Shown here in pieces: positions 34,577-42,935 of a stretch of DNA of 64,000 nt. A model generated the notes under the pieces. The model had not been told where the DNA came from. It did no database searches and saw only the letters and a program-made list of their open reading frames with translations. The stretch comes from Paenisporosarcina macmurdoensis (GTDB lineage Bacteria; Bacillota; Bacilli; Bacillales_A; Planococcaceae). The DNA lies in the NCBI RefSeq assembly GCF_042658845.1, contig NZ_JBHSRI010000009.1, forward strand, positions 62,001-126,000. Direction: 5' to 3'. The position numbers and the translations under genes were made by a program. How positions within the stretch are numbered: the stretch's first letter is position 1; each line of letters opens with the position of its first letter.

Positions 34577-35212
34577 ATGGGGCGTGAATTCGTAGAAATT
34601 TTTGATAAATGGGTAGACTCTTATGATGCATCAGTTTCAGGACAAGATCCTGAATATCGTGATGTATTTGAAAAATATGATGAGATACTTTCTGCTGTTG
34701 CCAAAAAATCTTTTGGTACGGTTGTTGAATTTGGAACAGGAACTGGCAACTTAACGGCGAAGTTAGTAGAAGCGGGTCATTCGGTTATAGGGATCGAGCC
34801 AAACGAAGCGATGCGCACTGTAACAGCTAAGCGTTTTCCTGACTTAGTACTAATAGATGGTGACTTATTAGCATTTGAGACACCACAAAAGGTTGATACG
34901 TTCGTAAGTTCGTATGTATTTCACCATTTAAAAGACCATGACAAAGAAAAAGCTTTATCCACATATGCTAAGTTATTGCCAGTTGGTGGTAAAATTGTAT
35001 TTGCAGATACCATTTTTACATCAGAAGTAGCAAAACAAGCACAGATTTCAAAAGAACGTGCACGGGGATATAACAACGTGGCAGACGATTTGGAGCGTGA
35101 GTACTACACAACGATTCCTATTTTGACACAAGCATTTGAAAAAGCTGGATTCGACGTGCATTTTGAACAGATGAATGATTTCGTGTGGTTAATGGACGCA
35201 ACGAAAAAATAA
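34577..35212 (+). CDS. yrrT: Class I SAM-dependent methyltransferase YrrT
   Basis: The 211-residue Rossmann methyltransferase has motif I VVEFGTGTGNLTAKLVEAGH, motif II VIGIEPNEAM, and SSYVFHHLKDHDKEKAL downstream. It is the first gene of a four-gene cluster that in Bacillus subtilis (yrrT-mtnN-mccA-mccB) recycles the methionine methyl cycle toward cysteine under CymR. AAAGGAG precedes ATG 34577. A GGTTGGAATAAT stretch 25-40 bp upstream of the start may be part of a CymR site, but I could not match the full consensus. No S-box leader is visible in the 146-bp gap. Confidence 0.9.
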   Translation: MGREFVEIFDKWVDSYDASVSGQDPEYRDVFEKYDEILSAVAKKSFGTVVEFGTGTGNLTAKLVEAGHSVIGIEPNEAMRTVTAKRFPDLVLIDGDLLAFETPQKVDTFVSSYVFHHLKDHDKEKALSTYAKLLPVGGKIVFADTIFTSEVAKQAQISKERARGYNNVADDLEREYYTTIPILTQAFEKAGFDVHFEQMNDFVWLMDATKK

Positions 35213-35225
35213 GGAGTTGGAAAAG

Positions 35226-35696
35226 ATGAAACAAATGAATGTTGAGAGTTTTAACTTAGACCATACGAAAGTAATTGCACCTTATGTTCGATTAGCTGGA
35301 CGTAAAATGGGCGCAAATGGCGACGAAATTTTAAAGTATGATATACGTTTTAAACAACCGAATAAAGAACATATGGAAATGGCTGGACTGCATTCTATTG
35401 AGCATTTAATGGCTGAGAACATTCGCAACCATACAGATCAAGTGGTAGACATGAGTCCTATGGGATGCCAAACTGGATTCTATTTAGCTGTTATCAATCA
35501 TGATAACTTCGAAGAAATATTAACGATTTTAGAAAAAACGCTTGAAGATGTCATACAAGCAACCGAAGTTCCAGCTTGTAATGTAGTGCAATGTGGCTGG
35601 GCTGCTAATCATAGTTTAGAAGGTGCCAAAGAGATTGCACGTGAGATGCTGTCTAAGAAAGATGAATGGCGCACGGTATTCGCGGAGGAAGCATAA
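35226..35696 (+). CDS. luxS: S-ribosylhomocysteine lyase (autoinducer-2 synthase)
   Basis: LuxS cleaves S-ribosylhomocysteine to homocysteine and DPD, the AI-2 precursor. 156 residues. The metal site is AGLHSIEHLMAENIR (HxxEH) plus the Cys in VVQCGWAANHSLEGA; MSPMGCQTGFYL is also diagnostic. ATG 35226 is chosen for AAGGAG 9 nt upstream (35211-35216). It lies between yrrT and mccA, where Bacillus subtilis has the nucleosidase mtnN, so it supplies homocysteine directly to the next enzyme. Its stop overlaps the mccA start (TAATG). Confidence 0.96.
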   Translation: MKQMNVESFNLDHTKVIAPYVRLAGRKMGANGDEILKYDIRFKQPNKEHMEMAGLHSIEHLMAENIRNHTDQVVDMSPMGCQTGFYLAVINHDNFEEILTILEKTLEDVIQATEVPACNVVQCGWAANHSLEGAKEIAREMLSKKDEWRTVFAEEA

Positions 35697-36634
35697 TGAA
35701 TGTTTACGGTAGTGTGCATGAATTGATTGGCAATACACCAGTCGTGGAAATTAACAATATCGACATTCCGAATAATTGCCGTATTTTTGCTAAGCTTGAG
35801 TTTATGAATCCAGGTGGTAGTGTGAAGGATCGTCTAGGCGTATCTTTACTAAAAGACGCCGTAGAATCTGGAAAGCTACAACCAGGTGGTACCATCATCG
35901 AACCAACAGCTGGCAATACAGGAATCGGAGTCGCTTTAGCAGCAATTGGCAAAGGCTACACGGTGAAATTTGTTGTGCCACAAAAATTCAGTATGGAAAA
36001 GCAAACCTTGATGCGCGCACTCGGTGCTGAAATTGTCAATACACCTACTGAACTTGGAATGAAAGGTGCCATAGCAAAAGCGGAGGAGCTTGTAAAAGAA
36101 ACTCCCGGTGCTTTTTCACCTTCCCAGTTTTCAAATCCTGCAAATCCAGAAACGTATGTACACACATTAGGACCTGAATTATGGCGCGATTTAGATGGTA
36201 GAATCAACGTCTTTGTAGCAGGTGCTGGCTCAGGTGGAACATTTATGGGAACGGCAAAGTATTTAAAAGGACAAAATGCAGATATTAAAACCGTAATCGT
36301 TGAACCACAAGGCTCGATTTTAAATGGTGGTGAAGCCGGTTCGCATTACACTGAAGGTATCGGTATGGAATTTTTACCAGGCTATATGGATAAAACGTAT
36401 TTTAACGCTATTCATACAGTTACGGATAAAAATGCTTTTGATAAAATGCGTATTTTGGCTAAAGAAGAAGGCCTTCTTGTCGGTAGTTCTTCAGGTGCCG
36501 CTTTTTATGCAGCACTTGAAGAAGCGAAAGAGGCAGAACCAGGAAGCCATATTGTGACTATTTTTGCGGATTCAAGCGAACGTTATTTAAGTCAAAATGT
36601 GTATGATTTATTGAAGGAGGATGAAGTACAGTGA
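35696..36634 (+). CDS. mccA: O-acetylserine-dependent cystathionine beta-synthase
   Basis: The 312-residue PLP enzyme of the cysteine-synthase fold joins homocysteine with O-acetylserine to cystathionine. The PLP Lys is in FMNPGGSVKDRLG; IEPTAGNTGIGVALAA and FVAGAGSGGTFMGTAKYL hold the phosphate loop, and LVGSSSGAAFYAAL the C-terminal site. The start at 35696 overlaps the luxS stop by one base, and the end overlaps mccB by 4 nt (GTGA). Sequence alone would also allow CysK, but the operon context favours MccA. Confidence 0.93.
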   Translation: MNVYGSVHELIGNTPVVEINNIDIPNNCRIFAKLEFMNPGGSVKDRLGVSLLKDAVESGKLQPGGTIIEPTAGNTGIGVALAAIGKGYTVKFVVPQKFSMEKQTLMRALGAEIVNTPTELGMKGAIAKAEELVKETPGAFSPSQFSNPANPETYVHTLGPELWRDLDGRINVFVAGAGSGGTFMGTAKYLKGQNADIKTVIVEPQGSILNGGEAGSHYTEGIGMEFLPGYMDKTYFNAIHTVTDKNAFDKMRILAKEEGLLVGSSSGAAFYAALEEAKEAEPGSHIVTIFADSSERYLSQNVYDLLKEDEVQ

Positions 36635-37764
36635 GACCAAAAACAAAATTAATTCACGCGGGAATCGTTGGAGACGAAACGACAGGTGCTGTTTCCACAC
36701 CGATTTACCAAGTAAGCACATATAAACAAGATGCAGTGGGGGACTTCCGTGGATACGAATATTCACGTACAGGTAATCCAACTCGTCATGCACTTGAAGT
36801 TTTAATTAGTGATTTAGAAGATGGTCATGCTGGCTTTGCTTTTGGCTCAGGAATGGCAGCAATCAGTTCAGTTATGATGCTTTTTAATGCGGGTGACCAT
36901 GTCGTTATGACTGACGATGTTTACGGTGGTACATACCGTGTCATGACAAAAGTATTAAATCGTTTCGGTATTGAATCAACATTTGTAGATTCTTCAAACG
37001 CGGCTGAATTTGAAGCGGCAATTCAAAAAAATACAAAAGCAGTCTTTATCGAATCCCCAACCAATCCATTATTAAAAGTAACGGATATTGCGGAAATCGC
37101 AAAATTAGCAAAAGCAAAAGGTTTATTAACGATTGTGGATAACACATTTATGACACCTTACTTGCAACAACCATTGTCCCTGGGTGCAGACATCGTTTTG
37201 CATAGTGCAACAAAGTATATCGGAGGCCATAGTGACGTGGTTGCTGGTTTAGTTGTTGTAGCGACGGAACAGTTAGCGAAAGACTTACACTTCGTTCAAA
37301 ACTCAGTAGGGGCGATTTTAGGGCCTCAAGATTCATGGTTACTAATTCGTGGATTAAAAACACTTGGCATTCGTATGGATGAAACGAATTCTAGTGCACA
37401 ACGTATTGCTGAATTCTTAGTTGCACACGAAGCGGTAGGGAAAGTGTACTACCCAGGATTAGAAACTCACGCGGGACACGACATTATGAAAAAACAAACG
37501 ACCGGCTTTGGTGGGATGATCTCATTTGACGTAGGCAGCACTGAAAAAGCCGATCAGTTGCTCAAGAAATTGAAATACTTTACACTTGCGGAAAGTCTGG
37601 GAGCAGTGGAAAGTTTGATTTCTGTCCCTGCAAGAATGACGCACGCTTCAATTCCGACAGAACGCCGCCAAGAACTTGGTATTCTAGATGGATTGGTACG
37701 TATCTCAGTTGGTATTGAAGACGTTGAAGACTTACTTGAAGATTTAGAGCAAGCTTTAGCTTAA
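36631..37764 (+). CDS. mccB: Cystathionine gamma-lyase / homocysteine gamma-lyase
   Basis: The 377-residue trans-sulfuration PLP enzyme splits cystathionine to cysteine, ammonia and 2-oxobutyrate. Seen are YEYSRTGNPTRHALE, FGSGMAAISSVMMLFNAGDH, the PLP Lys in VLHSATKYIGGHSDVVAG and the C-terminal VRISVGIEDVEDLLEDL. It starts with GTG overlapping the mccA stop and has GAAGGAGG upstream. It is the last gene of the reverse trans-sulfuration operon and is followed by a strong terminator. Confidence 0.95.
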   Translation: MRPKTKLIHAGIVGDETTGAVSTPIYQVSTYKQDAVGDFRGYEYSRTGNPTRHALEVLISDLEDGHAGFAFGSGMAAISSVMMLFNAGDHVVMTDDVYGGTYRVMTKVLNRFGIESTFVDSSNAAEFEAAIQKNTKAVFIESPTNPLLKVTDIAEIAKLAKAKGLLTIVDNTFMTPYLQQPLSLGADIVLHSATKYIGGHSDVVAGLVVVATEQLAKDLHFVQNSVGAILGPQDSWLLIRGLKTLGIRMDETNSSAQRIAEFLVAHEAVGKVYYPGLETHAGHDIMKKQTTGFGGMISFDVGSTEKADQLLKKLKYFTLAESLGAVESLISVPARMTHASIPTERRQELGILDGLVRISVGIEDVEDLLEDLEQALA

Positions 37765-37820
37765 TGCCATTAATCACTCCATAGTAATATGGGCCACTGA
37801 AAAGTACACATAGATTATCA

Positions 37821-37866
37821 AAACCACCCAATCTTGATTTATCGAGATTGGGTGGCTTTTCTTTTT
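37821..37866 (+). terminator. Terminator of yrrT-luxS-mccAB
   Basis: CCACCCAATCT-TGATTTATCG-AGATTGGGTGG followed by CTTTTCTTTTT. Confidence 0.92.
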
Positions 37867-37941
37867 AATTGCCCTGTAAAAACGACTTAGTAGATTTTCG
37901 TTACAGCGTAACTTCATGTTTCGAAGCTAGCGTAGCGATGC

Positions 37942-38124
37942 AGAAACAGGCGGACGCTTTCCGCGGGCGGTCCGCGAGCCTCCTCGTCGCAAGCGACTGC
38001 GGGGTCTCACCTGGACGCGCTTTTTCCGCTGGAAAGATATTGGACGAACAGTAATTCGTCCAATATCTTTGCGACGAGTAACCGCAGGAGCACATGTTTT
38101 CTCGCCGCCTTTCACTACAATCAA
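37942..38124. repeat. Solo GC-rich repeat unit B3
   Basis: It reads CGGACGCTTTCCGCGGGCGG, GAGCCTCCTCGTCGC, GCGGGGTCTCACCTG, then the hairpin AAAGATATTGGACGAA..TTCGTCCAATATCTTT, then GCGACGAGTAACCGCAGGAG and TTTCACTACAATCAA. It is the same unit that occurs as an inverted pair in B1 (12151-12828) and B2 (42172-42768). I recall similar units as very frequent intergenic elements in many Bacillales. Confidence 0.75.
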
Positions 38125-38823
38125 GTAAATGTGTTCAAATCAATCATAATACTCCAAGGCAATGTGTATGCGACATGAAAATAGAAGGCATCTTTCGAAA
38201 AAAGTAGCATAAGAGCTCCCAAAATTGTATCTTCGGGAGCTTGTTTTATGAGTATGACAACTTCTATATCTCGCGTTATCAAAATAGGTACAAATCTATT
38301 TTCTGAAATTGGACGAGAGAGAAGGACAGACAAAAGCCTGGAAAATGAATGGGCGTAACGAACGTGACGCCCCTCAATAATGCCCCGGCTATAATATGTA
38401 GCAATAGTCCGTCCAAATACCTCCGAAAACGAAATAAAACAGGTTTTGAACTTAAAGGGTACTTTGCGCTTTTCTTATATATGTGTATAAGTTTTTTCTA
38501 GATAGACCTTCGAAATTGGAGAAGCTATGTCTAGCTCCAATTACTATTAGAGGTAATCTTTCGGCTCAGTTGCATTCAATGTTCCCCTATAACCTACGGG
38601 CAAATGGTTTGTTATTTTGTTTTACTAGAGAATCGTAATTTACCAGTAGCCGAGCATACTATTACGGCTACTACCGTGTGCCTTCTTTAACGAGCCCCGC
38701 AAGAGAGGAGAGGATTGATAAGTGCCACAACTTGAATGTCAATTGTTTCTGAATCTGCCACCGTTTATTTTTCCATTGGAGAAAGTTTCACATTAAGTAA
38801 AAGTGCTCAACAAAATAAAATAA

Positions 38824-39064
38824 GCAGAAAAAAGCCGAAATAGTATCTTCGGCTGAATATCTACTTATAGATAGTATTTATTGTTTAGTAAACCAAACGA
38901 TCTTAACTGTGCGCGTCTAGGTTACAAGGGAGCGAAGGACGCACGCCAGCCGCAGAATGATCTAAAAAAAGAGGGTGGGCGAAGTGACGCAGTCACAAGC
39001 CCATCCACTATGTTCTATAGAACATAGTGCGGCAGGTTAAGTGGTCCGAAGCGGACTAGAAACC
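38824..39064 (+). repeat. Dispersed 240-bp intergenic element, copy 2
   Basis: It matches 1341-1577 end to end. Hairpins: GCCGAA-ATAGTATC-TTCGGC at the left, GGGTGGGC..GTGAC-GCA-GTCAC..GCCCATCC in the centre, GTCCG-AAG-CGGAC at the right, plus a private insertion ACTATGTTCTATAGAACATAGT (perfect palindrome region near 39008-39028). It ends 125 bp before the next gene. Confidence 0.7.
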
Positions 39065-39188
39065 TTTTTTGCATCAGTAGGCATTCAGTGCACCTACCTT
39101 TCTTTGTTCTGTAAACTATTAAAAATAAACTTATACTATTTATCACCTATCGAAACATATTCTAAAGTACGGGAAGGAGTGCTGGGCA

Positions 39189-39566
39189 TTGAAAAAGTTT
39201 AGTCTATGGCTATGTGTGTTGTTGGTAATTTTCTGTGCACTCATCGGTTTTCGTTACGGTCATATATTAACGAAAGATGAGGGAACGATTAGGCTCATTG
39301 TCTCAACCTTCATCCTCGATACTACTTCCCGTGACTTTGTGAAGTTCGATGAAACAATTTCTGTTACACGGTACGTTTCTAAAAATAGTGGTGAATCGAG
39401 ATATGATATCATCAAAAAAGTCTTGAGCGATTTAGGATGGTCATACAAAACGCAAGAAGGAGCGGCTCTCTTCTTTCAAAAAGATAAAGACATAGTCGTT
39501 GTAGAAACAAAGTTAGTAACGGAGGATTATTTTATATGGGACGTGCCGATAGAAGCGAGGGAGTAG
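39189..39566 (+). CDS. Secreted or membrane-anchored protein, function unknown
   Basis: 125 residues starting with TTG at 39189, preceded by GGAAGGAG. An N-terminal signal or anchor (KKFSLWLCVLLVIFCALIGF) is followed by a soluble mixed domain with DFVKFDETISVTRYVSKN, DIIKKVLSDLGWSYKTQEGA and FFQKDKDIVVVETK. The pattern of a strand, a helix containing GW.., then strands suggests a small alpha/beta domain outside the membrane. No family was recognised. It is convergent with the enoyl-CoA hydratase and shares its terminator. Confidence 0.65.
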   Translation: MKKFSLWLCVLLVIFCALIGFRYGHILTKDEGTIRLIVSTFILDTTSRDFVKFDETISVTRYVSKNSGESRYDIIKKVLSDLGWSYKTQEGAALFFQKDKDIVVVETKLVTEDYFIWDVPIEARE

Positions 39567-39579
39567 GTATTTCTAAAAT

Positions 39580-39621
39580 AAAAAGCGATTGTAGATGAGC
39601 TCAGCTCTACAATCGCTTTTT
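39580..39621. terminator. Bidirectional terminator
   Basis: AAAAGCGATTGTAGA-TGAGCTCAGC-TCTACAATCGCTTTTT. Confidence 0.92.
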
Positions 39622-39622
39622 G

Positions 39623-40399
39623 TTATTTCCCTTTAAACATCGGTTTGCGTTTTTCACCGAAAGCTATAAGTGCTTCGACGCGATCTTCTGTTGGGATTGT
39701 TATTTCATACGCTTTACGTTCAATGTTTAATCCTGTATGTAAGTCAGCATTCATGCCTTGTTTAATGGCAAACTTCGCTTGTTGCAACGCAATCGGCCCG
39801 TTCGCAAGCATTAAATCAGCAAACTTCCCAGTCTCTTCTAATAATCTTTCTTGAGAAACCACTTTTGTTAACATGCCATAAGCCAATGCTTCGTCTGCTT
39901 TCAAACGGCGGGCAGTTAAAATTAATTCTAATGCCTTTGCTTCACCGATTAAGCGTGGCAAGCGCTGCGTTCCGCCAGCTCCTGGAATAATGGCTAAGCT
40001 CGTTTCAGTTAAACCGAGTACAATATTGTCAGCCGCTATTCGGAAATCACATGCAAGAGCAAGTTCCATGCCGCCGCCAAATGCGTAGCCGTTCATCATG
40101 GCTATCGTAGGTTGTGGTAAATTTTCAATCGTTGAAAACACTTCACCTATTTTGTAAATGTTACGTTTTACTTGTTGTTCTGTTAGTGTTTTGCGTTCTT
40201 TCAAATCAGCACCCACGCTAAATGCTTTTTCCCCAGCCCCAGTGAAAATAACGACACGAATGTCTGGGTTAATACGAATGGACTCCGCTATTTGCCCAAG
40301 TTCACGCAACATATCATAGTTAAAGGCGTTCATCGAGTCAGGACGATCTAATGTGACAATACCTAAATTGCCGTTTTGTTCGTAACGAATGGCTTCCAT
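39623..40399 (-). CDS. Enoyl-CoA hydratase/isomerase (crotonase) family
   Basis: The 258-residue crotonase-fold enzyme has oxyanion-hole segments FSVGADLKERKTL and NGYAFGGGMELALACDFRIA. The second catalytic Glu lies in TETSLAIIPGAGGTQRLPRL, and FGEKRKPMFKGK is the usual C-terminal end. It hydrates 2-enoyl-CoA in beta-oxidation or related acyl-CoA breakdown. Both catalytic Glu positions are acidic, so a true hydratase is likely. AAGGGGG precedes ATG 40399. No FadR box was seen upstream. Confidence 0.92.
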   Translation of the reverse strand: MEAIRYEQNGNLGIVTLDRPDSMNAFNYDMLRELGQIAESIRINPDIRVVIFTGAGEKAFSVGADLKERKTLTEQQVKRNIYKIGEVFSTIENLPQPTIAMMNGYAFGGGMELALACDFRIAADNIVLGLTETSLAIIPGAGGTQRLPRLIGEAKALELILTARRLKADEALAYGMLTKVVSQERLLEETGKFADLMLANGPIALQQAKFAIKQGMNADLHTGLNIERKAYEITIPTEDRVEALIAFGEKRKPMFKGK

Positions 40400-40514
40400 G
40401 GTAAATCCCCCTTAGAATGTTCACAATTCAAAAGTTTTTCTCTTACAAAACATATCACTATTTGGACGTTGTTACCATCACTCCTTATAATGGAGTTCAG
40501 AGGAGGCGCTTGAA

Positions 40515-42137
40515 ATGGATCGTTTAGCAATTTATCGGATATACCGCATTGTGTGGATGTCCGTAAAGTTTTTTTCACAAGTAACACTTTTTCAGCGCCG
40601 TTACAAAGGCCGATGGACACCAGTAATAAACGATAAATGGGAACGACTTGTTACGAAACAAGCAAAAGAATATAAACGTACCGCGCTCAAACTAGGCGGG
40701 TTAATGATTAAGATGGGACAATTTCTATCGACACGTGCGGACATTATGCCGCCGTCATTTATTGCGGAGTTAGACGGGTTAACAGATCGAGTTCCTGCGG
40801 TTCCAAGAAAAGAAGCAATTGCCCTGCTAGAAGAAGAATGGAACACATCACATAGCGACTATGTCGAAAACCTATCTGATAAACCGGTCGCTTCGGCTTC
40901 TATCGGGGAAGTTTATAAAGGGACACTAAAAGACGGCACAGCTGTAGCTGTTAAAATTCAACGCCCAGGTATAGACCGCATTTTACGTGCTGATTTTCGC
41001 GCAATGAAAATCGTTATTTGGTTAGTAAAACGCTTTACGGCTTTTGGTAAACAAATCGATTTTAATTTATTGTATAGCGAAATGGTGGATACCATTGGTG
41101 CAGAGCTTAATTTTTTACAAGAATTACGTAATGGGCGCAGTTTTGCAGATCGTTTTGAAGAAATGCCGGGTGTTCGTTTTCCTGTATATTACGATGAATT
41201 CTCTACACGCCGTGTCCTTGTAATGGAGTGGATTGAAGGCGCCCGTATTACCGATCTCGCTTTTATTGATGCGAATGGCTTAAACCGTCGCGACTTATCT
41301 GAGCGATTGTTCAGGTTATTTTTAGAACAAGTATTAGACGGTGGACAATTCCACGCTGATCCGCACGGTGGAAACATATTAATCAAACCAGATGGCACCA
41401 TCGTATTGATTGATTTCGGAATGGTTGGGTCCATTAGTAAGGAAGAAGCACGTTCAGTATTGAAGGTTGTAGAAGGAATCATATTTAAACAATACGATCA
41501 AGTAATCGATGGCTTAGAGGAGTTGCGATTCTTGTTGCCACATGCAGATCGTCGATTACTTGCGGACGCGATTTCTCGAGTTGTGGCAGCATATGAGTCA
41601 CAAGAGTTAACCCAAATGGATAGCTTTGTTGTGGATCGATTGTTAGCTGATATAAAAAGAATCGTTCGCACACAACCCGTGCAGCTTCCTGCAGAGTTTG
41701 CCTTCTTCGGACGGGCTGTTTCCACTTTCGTGGGCGTTCTCCATGTGTTGGATCCAAAAGTGGATTTACTGGCGATTGCACGTCCTCGTGTTTTAGAGTG
41801 GGCAGCGATGCAAAAAGATGGAGAAAAATCATTTTCAAAAGATGATGCACTGCGCATTGCCTTAAATGCAATTGGGCCATTACGTGCCATTCCACAAAAA
41901 ATACTAACCTATCTTGATGAACCAACTCGTATGAGAGAATACATGCAAATACGAGATGCTGGAATGGAAGTAGAGCGCTCGAGACTACAAACGCGTATGT
42001 TTGCGGGAATTGTTTCAGTGTTATCTTTAGCAACCACATTCTTTGGCGTGTGGAATGAACATATTCCGCTAATCGCCACATCCGGATTTTTCTTTATCGT
42101 ATCAGCCTTTGTTTTTAAAGGGAAATCACCAAAATAA
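40515..42137 (+). CDS. UbiB/ABC1/ADCK-family atypical kinase
   Basis: 540 residues. The family KxGQ motif is in LGGLMIKMGQFLSTRADIMP; the Ala-rich loop VASASIGEVYKGTLKDGTAV replaces the P-loop. QFHADPHGGNILI and VLIDFGMVGSI are the catalytic and metal-binding motifs. Two membrane helices close the C terminus (about 495-532: FAGIVSVLSLATTFFGVW and IATSGFFFIVSAFVF). In Gram-positive bacteria these proteins are thought to support isoprenoid-quinone metabolism or transport. ATG 40515 follows AGAGGAGG. Confidence 0.92.
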   Translation: MDRLAIYRIYRIVWMSVKFFSQVTLFQRRYKGRWTPVINDKWERLVTKQAKEYKRTALKLGGLMIKMGQFLSTRADIMPPSFIAELDGLTDRVPAVPRKEAIALLEEEWNTSHSDYVENLSDKPVASASIGEVYKGTLKDGTAVAVKIQRPGIDRILRADFRAMKIVIWLVKRFTAFGKQIDFNLLYSEMVDTIGAELNFLQELRNGRSFADRFEEMPGVRFPVYYDEFSTRRVLVMEWIEGARITDLAFIDANGLNRRDLSERLFRLFLEQVLDGGQFHADPHGGNILIKPDGTIVLIDFGMVGSISKEEARSVLKVVEGIIFKQYDQVIDGLEELRFLLPHADRRLLADAISRVVAAYESQELTQMDSFVVDRLLADIKRIVRTQPVQLPAEFAFFGRAVSTFVGVLHVLDPKVDLLAIARPRVLEWAAMQKDGEKSFSKDDALRIALNAIGPLRAIPQKILTYLDEPTRMREYMQIRDAGMEVERSRLQTRMFAGIVSVLSLATTFFGVWNEHIPLIATSGFFFIVSAFVFKGKSPK

Positions 42138-42142
42138 TACTA

Positions 42143-42171
42143 AGCCATCTCATGGTGAGGTGGTTTTTTTG
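42143..42171 (+). terminator. Terminator of the UbiB-like gene
   Basis: GCCATCTCA-TGG-TGAGGTGGT followed by TTTTTT. Confidence 0.85.
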
Positions 42172-42768
42172 AAAGATAAGTATATAATTTTAGTTCCATA
42201 AATCCAGTATTTTAGGTATTTTGGACAAAAAGATTGATTCATTAATAGTGTTGATTTCCGTTTCAGGCGGACGCTTTCCGCGGGGCGGGCGGTGAGCCTC
42301 CTCGGTCGCTTCGCGATCTGCGGGGTCTCACCTGTCCCGCTGATCCCGCNNNNNNNNNNNNNNNNNNNNNNNNNNNNNNNNNNNNNNNNNNNNNNNNNNN
42401 NNNNNNNNNNNNNNNNNNNNNNNNNNNNNNNNNNNNNNNNNNNNNNNNNNNNNNNNNNNNNNNNNNNNNNNNNNNNNNNNNNNCAACAGAAAATCTATCA
42501 ATTGTTTATTGCTAAGACACGAATAAATGATTCTAAGTTAAGCTAGAGATAGAACCAGCCGCCTATAATCGTAGTTGTCATCTATATTAGTTGATTGAAG
42601 CGCAGGTGGCGACTTCTGCGGGAATAGCATGAGCTGAAGGCCCCGCAGGAACGCAGTGACGAGGAGACTGAAGCCATGCCCGCGAAAAGCGTCCACCGTA
42701 GCGGAAATCAACAGGCTACTATGGTTACTCTTCTTAAAAAGACCGGGCGTACTTTGCCCGGTTTTTCT
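42172..42768. repeat. Large composite inverted repeat B2, with internal assembly gap
   Basis: Same ends, orientation and internal order as B1 (12151-12828): ATTTTAGTTCCATAAATC at left, inverted GC-rich units beginning GTTGATTTCCGTTTCA and ending GTAGCGGAAATCAAC, an AT-rich core after the gap (42484-42590), and the closing hairpin CCGGGC-GTACTTT-GCCCGG plus TTTTT. The 134 N (42350-42483) fall at the end of the left unit, where B1 has its nested hairpin, a typical place for assembly to fail. Confidence 0.75.
42350..42483. other. Run of 134 N (assembly gap)
   Basis: Unknown bases inside repeat B2. The equivalent part of B1 holds the hairpin AAAGATATTGGACGAA..TTCGTCCGATATCTTT and the end of the left unit, so no gene is expected to be hidden here. 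Confidence 0.95.
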
Positions 42769-42869
42769 TACGTCTTTCGACACTGAATTACTCTAGCTAT
42801 CTCACATTCAAGTTAACTTGAATGTGAGATATAGCAAGGCTTTCATTGATAAATACCCTAAATTCCCAC

Positions 42870-42919
42870 TTGTAATTTTTTGAAATGAGCGTACAATATA
42901 AAATACGAACAGACGTTCT
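42870..42919 (+). promoter_or_regulatory. yhjD promoter with LexA (SOS) box
   Basis: TTGTAA (42870-42875), 16-nt spacer, TACAAT (42892-42897), then CGAACAGACGTTCT at 42906-42919. It fits the Bacillus LexA consensus CGAACRNRYGTTYC at 13 of 14 positions and lies at about the transcription start. Confidence 0.7.
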
Positions 42920-42935
42920 TAAAGGAGGCGAGAAC

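Larger units (their letters stand above)
37765..39188. other. 1.4-kb gene-free region carrying two kinds of repeat
   Basis: No credible gene was found. The region holds the mccB terminator, a solo GC-rich repeat unit (37942-38124), and the second copy of the 240-bp dispersed element (38824-39064). Between them (38125-38823) is unassigned sequence. It includes a hairpin AATTGGAG..CTCCAATT (38514-38544) and ends in T-rich tracts. The gap may be a decayed gene region, but no frame with recognisable protein remains is visible. Confidence 0.5.

Noticed and set aside
37869..38333. Frames in the solo repeat unit and after mccB
   Set aside because: Same repeat-derived translations; no coding signals.
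37765..39188. Recent prophage or insertion-sequence remnant in the 1.4-kb gap
   Set aside because: No transposase, integrase or phage-like protein fragments could be seen in any frame, and no flanking duplications were found by eye.
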